Positions 37,782 to 47,642 of a stretch of 64,000 nucleotides of DNA are shown in pieces (position 1 is the first letter of the stretch; every line of letters starts with the position of its first letter). The position numbers were made by a program, and so were the translations under genes. Under the pieces are notes generated by a model. The model worked only from the letters and a program-made list of their open reading frames with translations, did no database searches and was not told where the DNA came from. The stretch is from Avibacterium paragallinarum (lineage in GTDB: Bacteria; Pseudomonadota; Gammaproteobacteria; Enterobacterales; Pasteurellaceae): positions 744,001 through 808,000 of the forward strand of contig NZ_UGHK01000001.1 of NCBI RefSeq assembly GCF_900450705.1, read 5' to 3'.

Positions 37782-39008
37782 TTAAAGATTGGTTTTCTTC
37801 GCCGGCTCTGTCGTACCAACGCCCGCTTTCTCCGTTGCTAGCACAAGGCTGCCGTTACCAATACGTTGCTGACCGCCAGTAATAATTAAATCACCCACTT
37901 TCACATCATCACCTTTTAACTGAGCGTAAATGCCTTGGCGATCTTTGGTGAACACGGTAATTTGCTTGGCTCGATACAGCTTATCAAGCTGATCTTTATA
38001 AGCAAACGCTGGATTAGAAGTGAGTTTTTCTTTGTCTTGGTCAGAAAGTGCGGTCAAAACATACGCGATTTCGCCATACATATTGTAGCTCACTGCCACT
38101 TGTGGCACGACAACTTGCTGAGTTTCCGTAGGCAAGGCAATGCGTAAGCGGGTGAACATTCCTGATAATAATTTTTGTCCATCTTCAGGTTCAAAGGTGG
38201 CTTGCACATCAACTAACCCTGTTGAACTATTAATGGCTGGCTCAATGGCAGTGATTTTCGCCGCGAAGGTTTCCCCTAAGCGAGCATCTGCCGTAGCCGT
38301 AACTTTTTGCCCTAAATGCAACTGTTCCAACGAATTTTGTGCGATAGAAAAATCCACTTTCATTTGGCTACGATCTTCAACGCGAACAATTTCTGTCCCA
38401 TTGGTGACATATTGCCCCGCATTCACTTTCACAATCCCTGCTACGCCATCAAAAGGGGCGACAATTTGGCGACGTTGAATGGTGGCTTTTAAGGCTTCAA
38501 TATTCGCCACTAACGCATCATAGCTCGCTTTGGCATTATCCAGCTCTTGTTGCGAAACACTTTTGGTTTTGTATAAGCTCAAATAACGTTGATAGGTTTG
38601 TTTGGTGGAAGCTAACTGTGCTTGCGAGGCTTTCAAATTCGCTTGTTCCACTAAGCTGTCTAGCTCAACCAGCACATCGCCCTTTTTCACCGTTTGCCCT
38701 GATTGCACTAACACTTTCGACACCGTACCCGCAATTTGTGAACTGAGCATAGCCCCTTGATTTGGTCGCACCAGCCCTGTGGTTTCAATCACTGGTGTCC
38801 ATTCACTGGCTTCTACCTTCATCACCGTAACAGGACTGGCATTTTCTGGCATATTCGCCAAATATTTTCCTATCATATGTCCTTTAAAAAGGTTTGCAGC
38901 AATCATACCAACAAAAATCAATGCAAACACAATAAGGCTCAACTTTATCCAAAAAACGTGAGAACGTTTTTTAACGATAGGTTGAATGGATTGAGTATTT
39001 TGGCTCAT
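37782..39008 (-). CDS. acrA: RND efflux periplasmic adaptor (AcrA-type)
   Basis: 408 residues from the ATG at 39006-39008, which has GGAG seven bases upstream. Residues 19-41 or so form a membrane anchor rather than a lipobox signal. Then the membrane-fusion protein layout: VRPNQGAMLSSQIAGTVSKVLVQSGQTVKKGDVLVELD lipoyl half, an alpha-helical hairpin with Gln-rich heptads (about 125-175), the second lipoyl half RQIVAPFDGVAGIVKVNAGQYV, and a beta-barrel. Links AcrB to the outer-membrane channel. Between acrR and acrB in one operon. Confidence 0.93.
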   Translation of the reverse strand: MSQNTQSIQPIVKKRSHVFWIKLSLIVFALIFVGMIAANLFKGHMIGKYLANMPENASPVTVMKVEASEWTPVIETTGLVRPNQGAMLSSQIAGTVSKVLVQSGQTVKKGDVLVELDSLVEQANLKASQAQLASTKQTYQRYLSLYKTKSVSQQELDNAKASYDALVANIEALKATIQRRQIVAPFDGVAGIVKVNAGQYVTNGTEIVRVEDRSQMKVDFSIAQNSLEQLHLGQKVTATADARLGETFAAKITAIEPAINSSTGLVDVQATFEPEDGQKLLSGMFTRLRIALPTETQQVVVPQVAVSYNMYGEIAYVLTALSDQDKEKLTSNPAFAYKDQLDKLYRAKQITVFTKDRQGIYAQLKGDDVKVGDLIITGGQQRIGNGSLVLATEKAGVGTTEPAKKTNL

Positions 39009-39035
39009 AAAAAACTCCATAACAGAATAACTAAA

Positions 39036-39602
39036 CTACTTTTGAACTGAACGCCAAGTTCTTACGATCACTTGCTCTAACATCTCGTCTTTCATTTCAG
39101 TTTTGAAAAAAGCTTGGTCTAAAGCCAAATTAATCGCACTTTTTAAACTTAATGAAAACAAAACCTTATTTGGCAATTCACATAAAACATTGGCTTTTTT
39201 GGCCTTTTCGCAAAAGGCATACCAAAGACTTTCGCTTTCAAGTTCAGTACATACCTCATAAAAATCAGGTAAGGACTGATACTGGCTCATATTCACCACG
39301 ATCATTGGATTATTTTGTAAGTGATGCCAAATATTCCACCACATTTGGCGATATTGCTCAAAGTGCGGTCGGTTTTCATCATAGTTTTTTTCTAATTCCT
39401 TAGAAAAAAGGGTAAACACTCTACGAGCAAACTCTTTGAGTAATTCTTCTTTACTTTTGAAGTAAATATAAATTGTGCCAGCAGAAATACTGGCTTCTTT
39501 AGCGATTTTATGCATTGATAAATTATGCAATCCTTCTTTCGCCATTAGCCTTTCCGTAGCTAAAAAGATTTGCTCGGTCATCTCATTTTCAGATTGACGC
39601 AT
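39036..39602 (-). CDS. acrR: TetR-family repressor AcrR
   Basis: 188 residues. N-terminal TetR HTH (about 9-55: LMAKEGLHNLSMHKIAKEASISAGTIYIYFKSKEELL) and a variable ligand-binding domain. First gene of acrR-acrA-acrB, so likely represses its own operon through the inverted repeat 50 bp upstream. In H. influenzae, loss of acrR raises pump expression. The gene appears intact here. Confidence 0.9.
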   Translation of the reverse strand: MRQSENEMTEQIFLATERLMAKEGLHNLSMHKIAKEASISAGTIYIYFKSKEELLKEFARRVFTLFSKELEKNYDENRPHFEQYRQMWWNIWHHLQNNPMIVVNMSQYQSLPDFYEVCTELESESLWYAFCEKAKKANVLCELPNKVLFSLSLKSAINLALDQAFFKTEMKDEMLEQVIVRTWRSVQK

Positions 39603-39653
39603 TTAACTAATCTATAAAAATTGAATAAAAAGAAGTTACAAACAGCTTGACTG

Positions 39654-39671
39654 AATGAACGTTCGTTCATT
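39654..39671. promoter_or_regulatory. Predicted AcrR operator
   Basis: AATGAAC-GTTC-GTTCATT, 7-bp inverted arms with a 4-bp centre, upstream of acrR. Typical size and shape for a TetR-family binding site. Confidence 0.65.
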
Positions 39672-39822
39672 TTAATGTTTTTTTATTTTAACGCAATAAA
39701 GAAATGATAATAGTCTAAAAAAGTCTCTTTTAGACACTCCAAAAATGAATAAGGAACTCACTCAATGTTTTTCATCGTAAAAAGAAAAATCCATTTACAA
39801 TTTGAAAATCTTTAAAGTGCGG

Positions 39823-40299
39823 TCATTTTTCATACCAAATTTTATTCACAAATAACGTCACTAAGCCAGATGGTGTATGGACTTTCACTTCATCATCTAC
39901 TTCTTTTCCAATCAAAGCTCGTGCCACAGGGCTGTCAATGGAGATCCAATTTTTAGCGGGATCAAATTCATCGCTGCCCACGATACGGTATTGATTTTCC
40001 TCGCCATTTTCATTTTCAAGGCTTACCCACGCACCGAAAAAAATCTTTCCTTCTTGTCTTGGGTGATAATCCACAATCTGCAACACTTCTAAACGTTTTG
40101 TCAAAAAGCGGACACGGCGATCAATTTCACGCAAACGGCGTTTGCCGTAAATATATTCCGCGTTTTCACTGCGATCCCCCAAGGCTGCCGCATCAGATAC
40201 CGCTTGCGTTACCTTCGGGCGTTCCTCTTTCCACAAAAATTTCAATTCTTGATCCAATGCGTTCCAACCTTGGCGGGTAATGTAGTTTGATTTTGTCAT
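39823..40299 (-). CDS. greB: Transcription elongation factor GreB
   Basis: 158 residues: N-terminal coiled coil with the acidic tip (ALGDRSENAEYIYGKRRLREIDRRVRFL) and a C-terminal FKBP-like domain (RIVGSDEFDP, SIDSPVARALIGKEVDDEV). The YIYGK and RRVRFLTKRLE stretch fits GreB rather than GreA. Rescues backtracked RNA polymerase by stimulating transcript cleavage. Divergent tex lies 0.9 kb away with a toxin-antitoxin pair between; in Haemophilus greB and tex are neighbours. Confidence 0.94.
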   Translation of the reverse strand: MTKSNYITRQGWNALDQELKFLWKEERPKVTQAVSDAAALGDRSENAEYIYGKRRLREIDRRVRFLTKRLEVLQIVDYHPRQEGKIFFGAWVSLENENGEENQYRIVGSDEFDPAKNWISIDSPVARALIGKEVDDEVKVHTPSGLVTLFVNKIWYEK

Positions 40300-40308
40300 T
40301 TTTTCAGC

Positions 40309-40728
40309 CTATTCATCAAAGGGATTGAGTAATTTCACGCCCATACGCGAAAAATCTGCGGTATTACGGGTTACCAGTGTCAGCCCATATTGAATAGCAC
40401 TAGCTGCAATCCAAGCATCATTTTCAGGGCTGTGGTCAGGAATATGTAAGGACGCACAAATTTTTGCCGTTCTCTCATCAAGTGGAAGAATGCGATGGGT
40501 AAAGCTCGGTTTTATGGATTGCTCAAACCATTGGCGTAACGCTTTACCTTGTGGCGGATCTTTGCGTTCTTTTGCCAAAATGCCACGTTCTAATTCCATT
40601 ATCACCACCACATTGGTATAAATTTGTGCTTCATTAATTGAGGACAGCCAGCGAATTAGCCCCAAATTAGCTTTTCCCTGCTTAATTTTGCGGATTTCGC
40701 TGAGTATATTGGTATCAATAAAATACAT
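40309..40728 (-). CDS. PIN-domain toxin (VapC/FitB-like)
   Basis: 139 residues. PIN nuclease acidic residues are visible: D5 (YFIDTNILSEI), E46 or so in VVIMELERGI, and D104-type pair in PENDAWIAASA, with a final TRNTADF. Expected to be an Mg2+-dependent ribonuclease, typically cutting tRNA. 8 bp after the antitoxin gene and 9 bp before greB, so it forms a compact unit on the greB strand. Confidence 0.9.
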   Translation of the reverse strand: MYFIDTNILSEIRKIKQGKANLGLIRWLSSINEAQIYTNVVVIMELERGILAKERKDPPQGKALRQWFEQSIKPSFTHRILPLDERTAKICASLHIPDHSPENDAWIAASAIQYGLTLVTRNTADFSRMGVKLLNPFDE

Positions 40729-40736
40729 TTTTCCCT

Positions 40737-40997
40737 CTACTCATCAAATGCGAGTGTCGCACGCTGTTTTGTGGAGCGTGGGGTAATATCAAGTTCAATC
40801 GCCATATCATCTTGCGGCATTAGGGCTTCTAACGCATTGCGAGGAGATGATTTGTGCAGTGCTTTTTGATAATCCGCGTAGCTCATTAGCACATAAGCGG
40901 GTTCGCCACGATTGGTTACAATAACAGGGGCAACTTGAGCGGCTTTCTGGGCTTGATTAAGATGTTGATTGAACTCTCGGCTTGTCATAATCGTCAT
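40737..40997 (-). CDS. Phd/YefM-family antitoxin
   Basis: 86 residues (84 if the second ATG is used). N-terminal Phd/YefM fold: MTSREFNQHLNQAQKAAQVAPVIVTNRGEPAYVLMSYADYQKAL; C-terminal half is the toxin-binding tail. GAGAGGTG before the start. Likely binds its own promoter, where an inverted repeat is present. Confidence 0.9.
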   Translation of the reverse strand: MTIMTSREFNQHLNQAQKAAQVAPVIVTNRGEPAYVLMSYADYQKALHKSSPRNALEALMPQDDMAIELDITPRSTKQRATLAFDE

Positions 40998-41015
40998 TTT
41001 TCACCTCTCTTTATT

Positions 41016-41035
41016 TTGTAGTGATATGGCTACAA
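41016..41035. promoter_or_regulatory. Predicted operator of the toxin-antitoxin pair
   Basis: Inverted repeat TTGTAG / CTACAA with an 8-bp centre, about 20 bp before the antitoxin gene; expected target of antitoxin autoregulation. Confidence 0.5.
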
Positions 41036-41171
41036 TGTAGTGCAAAAAGAATAAAATCGCAACAAAAGACGAGATCTTTTTTTCTTGAAGAAGAAACATT
41101 TGAGCAAATCTACTAAAACCAGTATGCTATGCGGATTTTTGACGATGACTATTTATTAACGATACAAAACT

Positions 41172-43472
41172 ATGTTAAATCAATTTATTTCACAGATTAT
41201 TGCGGCGGAGCTTGCGGTGCGTCCGCAGCAAATTCTTGCCGCAATTCAATTATTGGACGAAGGCAATACCATTCCTTTTATTGCTCGCTATCGCAAAGAG
41301 GTAACGGGCGGGCTTGATGATACTCAATTACGCCATTTTGAAACTCGCTTAATTTATTTGCGTGAGTTGGAAGATCGCCGTCAGAGCATTTTGCAATCCA
41401 TTGAAGAGCAAGGCAAACTCAGCGAGGAATTACGGGAAAAAATCCAGCAAACGCAAAGCAAAACTGAATTAGAAGATCTATACCTCCCTTACAAACCGAA
41501 ACGCCGTACTAAAGGGCAAATCGCCATTGAAGCAGGGCTTGAGCCGTTGGCGGAAGGTTTATGGAATGATCCGAGCCAAGATCCTGAAGCCCTCGCTAAT
41601 GATTATATTGATGCGGAAAAAGGCTTTGCTGACAGTAAAGCTGTGCTTGATGGGGCGCGTTATATTTTAATGGAACGCTTCGCTGAAGATGCCGCATTGC
41701 TTGCAAAAGTGCGTCAATACTTGCAACAAAGTGCGGTACTAATTTCTAAAGTTTTGGCGGGGAAAGAGGAAGAGGGCGAAAAATTCCAAGATTATTTCGA
41801 TCACCAAGAGCCTTGGCACAGCGTGCCTTCACACCGTGCATTGGCAATGTTTCGTGGGCGGAACGAGGGCATTTTACAGCTCAGTTTAAATGCCGATCCT
41901 GAGCAAGAAGAGGGCGTGCGTCAAAGTTATTGTGAGGAAATTATCCGCCAACATTTGGGCGTGCATTTCAATCAGCAACCTGCGGACAAATGGCGTGAGC
42001 AGGTGATTAGCTGGACGTGGCGGATTAAGATTTCGCTTCATTTGGAAACGGAATTAATGAGCCAGTTGCGTGAAAAAGCCGAAGAGGAAGCGATCAATGT
42101 TTTTGCTCGAAATCTTACCGCACTTTTAATGGCAGCCCCCGCTGGAGCGAAAAACACAATGGGCTTAGACCCTGGTTTGCGTACGGGGGTAAAAGTTGCC
42201 GTTGTGGATAATACAGGGAAATTACTAGCAACGGATACTATTTACCCACACACAGGGCAAACCGCCGCGGCAATGAGCAGTTTGTATCAGTTGATTGAAC
42301 GCCATAATGTGGAGTTGATTGCCATTGGAAACGGCACGGCATCGCGAGAAACAGAGCGTTTTGCCAAAGAGGTAGTGAAGCAATTATCAGGACAGAAACC
42401 GCAAACGGTGGTGGTGAGCGAGGCGGGAGCCTCGGTGTATTCGGCTTCCGAATTAGCGGCACAAGAATTTCCACAGCTTGATGTATCGTTGCGTGGGGCG
42501 GTGTCGATCGCACGCCGTTTACAAGATCCGCTAGCGGAATTAGTGAAAATTGAACCGAAAGCCATCGGTGTGGGGCAGTATCAGCACGATGTTAATCAAA
42601 CCCAATTAGCACGCAAATTGGACGCGGTGGTGGAAGATTGTGTAAACGCCGTGGGCGTGGATTTAAACACCGCCTCCGTGCCATTACTGGCTCGTGTTGC
42701 GGGAATGACAAAAACGTTGGCACAAAATATCGTGCAGTTCCGTGATGAAAACGGGCGTTTTGAAAACCGTGAGCAGTTGAAAAAAGTCGCTCGTTTAGGG
42801 CCAAAAGCCTTTGAGCAATGTGCGGGCTTTATGCGTATCCCGCAGGGTAAAAATCCTCTTGATGCGTCAGGCGTTCACCCTGAAACCTACCCTGTGGTGG
42901 AGAAAATTTTGCAAGCCACGCAGCAATCTATCCAAGATTTAATGGGCAACGCCAGTGCGATCCGTCAGCTCGATGCAAAACAATTTATTGATGAGCAATT
43001 TGGTTTGCCAACGGTGCAAGATATTTTCAAAGAGCTGGAAAAACCAGGGCGTGATCCGCGTGGGGAATTTAAAACTGCCACCTTTATGGACGGCGTGGAA
43101 GAGATCAGCGATTTGAAAGCGGGAATGATCCTTGAAGGCACCGTTACCAACGTAACCAATTTCGGAGCGTTTGTGGATATTGGTGTGCATCAAGACGGGC
43201 TAGTGCATATTTCTTCCCTTTCCAATAAATTTGTGGAAGATCCGCACGATGTGGTGAAAACAGGGGATATTGTGAAAGTCAAAGTGTTGGAAGTGGACGT
43301 AGCACGCAAGCGGATCGCATTGACGATGCGTTTAGACAAACAGCCTGTGGATAAATCACAAAATGGCGAAAAAAATCACCGCACTTTATCCACGAAACCT
43401 CAGCGTAAACCGCAAAACCACAGCGTAATGAGCAATGCCTTTGCAGACGCGTTAAAAAACTGGAAAAAATAA
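41172..43472 (+). CDS. tex: Tex-family RNA-binding transcription accessory protein
   Basis: 766 residues: N-terminal Tex helical domain ([21 protein letters not shown]), YqgF/RuvC-like domain ([17 protein letters not shown]), helix-hairpin-helix region ([15 protein letters not shown]) and a C-terminal S1 domain ([29 protein letters not shown], near residues 650-725) with a basic tail. Binds RNA; implicated in virulence gene expression in several bacteria. Contains uptake cores. ATG begins [14 protein letters not shown], the family start. Confidence 0.95.
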   Translation: MLNQFISQIIAAELAVRPQQILAAIQLLDEGNTIPFIARYRKEVTGGLDDTQLRHFETRLIYLRELEDRRQSILQSIEEQGKLSEELREKIQQTQSKTELEDLYLPYKPKRRTKGQIAIEAGLEPLAEGLWNDPSQDPEALANDYIDAEKGFADSKAVLDGARYILMERFAEDAALLAKVRQYLQQSAVLISKVLAGKEEEGEKFQDYFDHQEPWHSVPSHRALAMFRGRNEGILQLSLNADPEQEEGVRQSYCEEIIRQHLGVHFNQQPADKWREQVISWTWRIKISLHLETELMSQLREKAEEEAINVFARNLTALLMAAPAGAKNTMGLDPGLRTGVKVAVVDNTGKLLATDTIYPHTGQTAAAMSSLYQLIERHNVELIAIGNGTASRETERFAKEVVKQLSGQKPQTVVVSEAGASVYSASELAAQEFPQLDVSLRGAVSIARRLQDPLAELVKIEPKAIGVGQYQHDVNQTQLARKLDAVVEDCVNAVGVDLNTASVPLLARVAGMTKTLAQNIVQFRDENGRFENREQLKKVARLGPKAFEQCAGFMRIPQGKNPLDASGVHPETYPVVEKILQATQQSIQDLMGNASAIRQLDAKQFIDEQFGLPTVQDIFKELEKPGRDPRGEFKTATFMDGVEEISDLKAGMILEGTVTNVTNFGAFVDIGVHQDGLVHISSLSNKFVEDPHDVVKTGDIVKVKVLEVDVARKRIALTMRLDKQPVDKSQNGEKNHRTLSTKPQRKPQNHSVMSNAFADALKNWKK

Positions 43473-43482
43473 AGGACATTCA

Positions 43483-44814
43483 ATGACAAAAAATACCTTT
43501 ATTATCGGTTTTATGCTGTTTGCCATCTTTTTTGGTGCGGGCAATTTGATTTTCCCGCCCAAATTAGGTTTTGAAACGGGATCGGAATTTTTACCCTCTA
43601 TTTTGGGCTTTGTCTTAACGGGCGTGGGGCTGCCTCTGCTTGGCATTATTGTGAGTGCCTTTTATCGTGGCGGTTATATCGCCGCGTTGAAGCAAATTCA
43701 CCCTAGGTTTTCCGTGCTGTTTTTGGTGTCGATTTCCCTTGCGGTCGGGCCTTTTTTCGCTGGACCAAGAACGGGGGCGATGTCTTATGAAATGGTGATG
43801 TTGCCCTTTTTACATCAAGCCGATGCCTTGTCGCAACTGGCGTTTACTGCGGTATATTTTGCTATCACCCTATGGTTAAGTTTAAATCCGTCAAAAATGG
43901 TGGAGCGGATTGGCTCGATCCTCACCCCTGTGTTGTTGATCGCCATTATCGCCCTTGTGGTGAAAGCGGTATTTATGCTAATGGGGAAAACTCCGCTGCC
44001 AATGCCAGAAGATAGCCATCAGTATTTTTTCAATGGGGCGATTAACGGCTATTTGACAATGGACGCACTGGCTTCCATTGCCTTTTCCACAATGGTGTTG
44101 GGGGCGATAAAATCCAGTGCAGTAAAAGCGGTTTCGCTACAAAAGCAAACCATTTTTGCCGCAATGATCGCAGGCGTTGCCCTTGGCTTTATTTATATTT
44201 CCCTCGGTTGGGTGGGCAATCATTTGATGATCTCCCCTGATGTGTTGGCACAATTACAGCAAAACAAGCAAGATCTCGGTACTTACATTCTCAACCACGT
44301 TACCGCAATGGCATTCGGGGAAGCGGGGCGTTTGGTGCTGAATGTCATCGTTTCCCTCGCCTGTTTAACCACCGCTGTAGGGCTTTGTGCCTCGATCAGT
44401 AGCTATTTTGCACAACAATTTCCGCATTTTTCTTACCGCACTTACGCGATGTTGTTTTGCATTATCAGCTTTGTGATCGCAAATTTAGGGCTAAAAGAAG
44501 TGATCGGGCTTTCCTTGCCAGTGTTGATGATTTTATATCCCATCACCATTACGGTCATTTTGTTGTTATTAATTAATTTATTTTTGCCAATGCCGATTTT
44601 GGCTCATCGCTTAGCCATTGGTTTGGTTACCTTTGTGTCGGTTTTATCTGTGCTAGGTTCAGGAAAAATGGATTTTCTCGAACAGCTCCCGCTTAAACCT
44701 TATTCTATTGAATGGTTGCCTTTCGCGTTGGTGGGCTTGGTGGCAGGCTATTTACTGCACTGGCGTAAACGACAAGGGATTTTGTCGATTATTCAAGAAA
44801 GCAAAGTAAAATAA
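43483..44814 (+). CDS. brnQ: Branched-chain amino acid carrier BrnQ (LIVCS family)
   Basis: 443 residues with about twelve membrane helices. Family start MFAIFFGAGNLIFPPKLGFETG (here LFAIFFGAGN), GPFFAGPRTGAMSYEM and GYLTMDALASIAFS. Sodium- or proton-coupled uptake of Leu, Ile and Val. It lies 10 bp after tex with AAAGGA before its start, so is probably co-transcribed. Ends at a terminator now carrying an IS. Confidence 0.94.
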   Translation: MTKNTFIIGFMLFAIFFGAGNLIFPPKLGFETGSEFLPSILGFVLTGVGLPLLGIIVSAFYRGGYIAALKQIHPRFSVLFLVSISLAVGPFFAGPRTGAMSYEMVMLPFLHQADALSQLAFTAVYFAITLWLSLNPSKMVERIGSILTPVLLIAIIALVVKAVFMLMGKTPLPMPEDSHQYFFNGAINGYLTMDALASIAFSTMVLGAIKSSAVKAVSLQKQTIFAAMIAGVALGFIYISLGWVGNHLMISPDVLAQLQQNKQDLGTYILNHVTAMAFGEAGRLVLNVIVSLACLTTAVGLCASISSYFAQQFPHFSYRTYAMLFCIISFVIANLGLKEVIGLSLPVLMILYPITITVILLLLINLFLPMPILAHRLAIGLVTFVSVLSVLGSGKMDFLEQLPLKPYSIEWLPFALVGLVAGYLLHWRKRQGILSIIQESKVK

Positions 44815-44827
44815 TTTATTCCAAAGA

Positions 44828-44860
44828 AAAGGATTGAGCCTGATGTTCAATCCTTTTTTA
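44828..44860 (+). terminator. brnQ terminator
   Basis: AAAGGATTGA (44828-44837) pairs with TCAATCCTTT (44847-44856), 9-base loop, followed by a T-run. The T-run is part of the 8-bp target duplicated by the adjacent IS. Confidence 0.85.
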
Positions 44861-45579
44861 GGGGCTGTAGTAGATTAGCCCTAAATTTCACACCATTTTC
44901 GCAATATTTTTAACTGCTCTTTTGGTGTCCCAAAGTTAAACCGAAATTCACATTCCTTCAAGAATAAAGGAAAGTTTTTTCGGTTAATTCCATTATATTT
45001 TCGCAGTATCCGCTTCGCCTGATTCCAAAAATTTTCAATGCCATTAATATGATTTTGTTTCACCGCAAATAGCTCGGAATGATTGATTCGTTCGTGGTGA
45101 AATTCACTCACATCAAGCGCATCATAACTGCGATAAGTGTCCGTATAAACCCAGCTATCAGGCTTGATTTTTCTTTTAATAACAGGGAGTAATGTTTCAC
45201 TCTTGGTGTTTTCAACCACAACAGTAAATACCTTTCCTTGTCGTTTTAGTAACCCAAAAACAGCAACTTTTCCAGCCGCTCCTCGTCCTCGTCCTCGTTT
45301 TCCCTTTCGATGACCACCAAAATAGCTTTCGTCTAGTTCAATTTCCCCCTCAAAAATCTCGTTAACTTCAAGGGATAAATGATAGCCAATCACAAGCCTG
45401 ATTTTATGGTAGAACAAAGCGGCTGTATTCGGTTGAATATCTAGCAAATTTGCTGCTGTTCTTGCAGTAACTTCTGCGACAAAAAACTCAAGTAGTTTTT
45501 TCTGTATGGATTGCTTTAATTTACAATATGTTATCTTCATTTTTGTAGTATAGCATTGTTGCTAATCTACTACAGCCCC
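44861..45579 (-). mobile_element. IS1595-family (IS1016-group) insertion sequence, copy 2
   Basis: 719 bp with the same GGGGCTGTAGTAG ends as the copy at 12064. Flanked by the perfect 8-bp direct repeat CTTTTTTA (44853-44860 and 45580-45587), the T-tract of the brnQ terminator. Confidence 0.95.
44881..45540 (-). CDS. IS1016-group transposase, copy 2
   Basis: 219 residues, translation identical to the protein at 12104-12763, with D70, D134 and E169. Intact, so this element is probably active and may mobilise related defective copies. Confidence 0.94.
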   Translation of the reverse strand: MKITYCKLKQSIQKKLLEFFVAEVTARTAANLLDIQPNTAALFYHKIRLVIGYHLSLEVNEIFEGEIELDESYFGGHRKGKRGRGRGAAGKVAVFGLLKRQGKVFTVVVENTKSETLLPVIKRKIKPDSWVYTDTYRSYDALDVSEFHHERINHSELFAVKQNHINGIENFWNQAKRILRKYNGINRKNFPLFLKECEFRFNFGTPKEQLKILRKWCEI

Positions 45580-45632
45580 CTTTTTTATTTTAAAGTGCGG
45601 TGCTTTTTTCCGTATTTTTAGCCATAAAAAAA

Positions 45633-45652
45633 GCGGGTGAAAATTCACCCGC
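45633..45652 (-). terminator. glpE terminator containing an uptake-like core
   Basis: GCGGGTGAA / TTCACCCGC with a 2-base loop, T-run on the minus strand side (45624-45632 is A-rich). The flank reads AAAGTGCGGGT, close to the uptake core. Confidence 0.75.
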
Positions 45653-45661
45653 ACTTTTGGG

Positions 45662-45997
45662 CTAGCTCTCTTGCACCGCCTCGCCTTCGAGCGGTAAATC
45701 TGCTTGTTCCCAGCCCATAAAACCGCCTTGCATACTGTACACGTTGTCATAGCCTTGTTCGATAAGGAATGCCCCCACATTGCGGCTGCTGATGCCGTGA
45801 TAACAGCTCACGATAATGGGATCATCAAAATCCACCAGTTGTTGAAATTCGCCATAGCTTTGGTTGGTGAGGTGAAATGCCCCTTTGGGGTGGCTGTGTG
45901 TGAAGCGAGGAAAGTCGCGAATATCCACTAACATCGCGTTTTCTTCATTCATCATTTGCCAAGCCTGCTGTGGGGTGATTTCTTTAAGTGCGGTCAT
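45662..45997 (-). CDS. glpE: Thiosulfate sulfurtransferase GlpE (single-domain rhodanese)
   Basis: 111 residues, one rhodanese domain. Active-site loop CYHGISS with the persulfide cysteine is the GlpE form. Moves sulfane sulfur from thiosulfate to acceptors such as cyanide or thioredoxin in the cytosol. Conserved [19 protein letters not shown]. An uptake core lies over the start region. Confidence 0.93.
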   Translation of the reverse strand: MTALKEITPQQAWQMMNEENAMLVDIRDFPRFTHSHPKGAFHLTNQSYGEFQQLVDFDDPIIVSCYHGISSRNVGAFLIEQGYDNVYSMQGGFMGWEQADLPLEGEAVQES

Positions 45998-46130
45998 TTT
46001 TTTCCTTGTTTTTTAAAATGGTGTAGCGATAAAATAATCCGCTATATTATTGATATAGATCAATTTGTTCAAGACCTTTGCGGATTTTTCAAGTAAAATA
46101 ACCGCACTTTCAATTCATTGATTTAGGACT

Positions 46131-46994
46131 ATGCCACAACTTTCGGAAAAACTCACCGTTTACGCCCAATTAATGCGTTTCGACAAACCCATTGGCACAT
46201 TATTGCTTTTGTGGCCGACCTTGTGGGCGTTGTTTTTGGCAGAGAAAAATGTTCCGCCTGTTTCCGTGTTGTTGGTATTTGTACTTGGTGTGGTCGTGAT
46301 GCGAGCCGCTGGCTGTGTGGTAAACGATTACGCCGATCGGCATATTGATGGCAAGGTGAAACGCACTTCGCAACGCCCGCTAGCCACAGGTCGAGTGAGT
46401 GAGAAAGAAGCAAAAATCCTGTTTGCTAGTTTGATTTTTTGTGCATTTATTCTAGTGCTATTTCTAAATCATTACGCCATTGGCTTGTCTTTTATCGCCG
46501 TGTTGCTCGCCTTTATTTACCCCTTTATGAAACGCTATACCCACCTGCCGCAATTCTTTTTGGGCGCGGCATTTGGCTGGTCAATTCCGATGGCTTATGG
46601 GGCGTTAATTGCATATTTACCCCTAGAATGTTGGTTGCTTTTTTTAGCCAATTTGGCTTGGACGGTGGCTTATGATACCCAATACGCAATGGTGGATCGC
46701 GATGATGATTTACGCATTGGGGTGAAATCCACAGCCATTCTTTTTGCACAATATGACAATAAAATCATCGCCTTATTGCAATTTATTGCCCTCGCTTTGC
46801 TGGTGCTAATTGGTTATCTTGCTCAGTTACACTGGAGCTATTTTTTGCTTCTTTTTTGCACCGCACTTTCCTTTGCCTATCAATGCAAACTCACGCGTGA
46901 TCGCCGCCGCGAAGCCTGTTTCAAGGCATTCTTAAATAATAATTATGTGGGAATGGGGATTTTTCTCGCCTTTCTTGCAGGGATTTTTCTTTAA
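46131..46994 (+). CDS. ubiA: 4-hydroxybenzoate octaprenyltransferase UbiA
   Basis: 287-residue integral membrane prenyltransferase with nine or so helices. Two Asp-rich motifs for Mg-diphosphate: [15 protein letters not shown] and [20 protein letters not shown]. Attaches the prenyl tail to 4-hydroxybenzoate in ubiquinone synthesis. Start ATG begins [20 protein letters not shown], as in relatives. Uptake core about 30 bp upstream. Confidence 0.95.
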   Translation: MPQLSEKLTVYAQLMRFDKPIGTLLLLWPTLWALFLAEKNVPPVSVLLVFVLGVVVMRAAGCVVNDYADRHIDGKVKRTSQRPLATGRVSEKEAKILFASLIFCAFILVLFLNHYAIGLSFIAVLLAFIYPFMKRYTHLPQFFLGAAFGWSIPMAYGALIAYLPLECWLLFLANLAWTVAYDTQYAMVDRDDDLRIGVKSTAILFAQYDNKIIALLQFIALALLVLIGYLAQLHWSYFLLLFCTALSFAYQCKLTRDRRREACFKAFLNNNYVGMGIFLAFLAGIFL

Positions 46995-47070
46995 ACGCCA
47001 TGTCCTACCTTGAAAGCCTGATTTTCAACCCAATATAAGGCGTATCTCTTTTATCGAAAAAGGAAAAAAT

Positions 47071-47595
47071 ATGACTACGATAGTAAGTGTTCGCCGCAAT
47101 GGGAAAGTGGTTGTGGGGGGAGATGGGCAAGTTTCCCTAGGTAATACCGTAATGAAAGGCAACGCACGCAAAGTTCGCCGTTTATACAATAATAAAGTTC
47201 TCGCAGGCTTTGCGGGAGGGACGGCTGACGCATTCACTTTGTTTGAATTATTTGAACGTAAACTGGAAATGCACCAAGGGCATTTGTTAAAAAGTGCGGT
47301 GGAATTAGCCAAAGATTGGCGAACCGATAGAGCCTTACGTAAATTGGAAGCGATGTTGATTGTGGCTGATGAAAAAGAAAGTTTAATCATCACGGGCATT
47401 GGCGATGTGGTTCAACCTGAAGAAGATCAAATTTTGGCGATCGGCTCTGGCGGGAACTATGCGATGTCTGCGGCTCGAGCGTTAGTGCAGAACACCGATC
47501 TTTCTGCTCGTGAAATTGTTGAAAAATCCCTTAAAATTGCGGGCGATATTTGTGTTTATACTAACACGAATTTCACCATTGAAGAATTGCCTTAA
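47071..47595 (+). CDS. hslV: ATP-dependent protease peptidase subunit HslV
   Basis: 174 residues, proteasome-beta-like. After Met removal Thr2 ([20 protein letters not shown]) is the nucleophile; [15 protein letters not shown] and the [14 protein letters not shown] segment are conserved. Forms the double-hexamer peptidase capped by HslU. AAAAAGGA before the start. 47 bp before hslU, one operon. Confidence 0.96.
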   Translation: MTTIVSVRRNGKVVVGGDGQVSLGNTVMKGNARKVRRLYNNKVLAGFAGGTADAFTLFELFERKLEMHQGHLLKSAVELAKDWRTDRALRKLEAMLIVADEKESLIITGIGDVVQPEEDQILAIGSGGNYAMSAARALVQNTDLSAREIVEKSLKIAGDICVYTNTNFTIEELP

Positions 47596-47642
47596 CCCTC
47601 TATCTCTAATGCGTTAAATCGATTATACAAAAGGATTAAATT

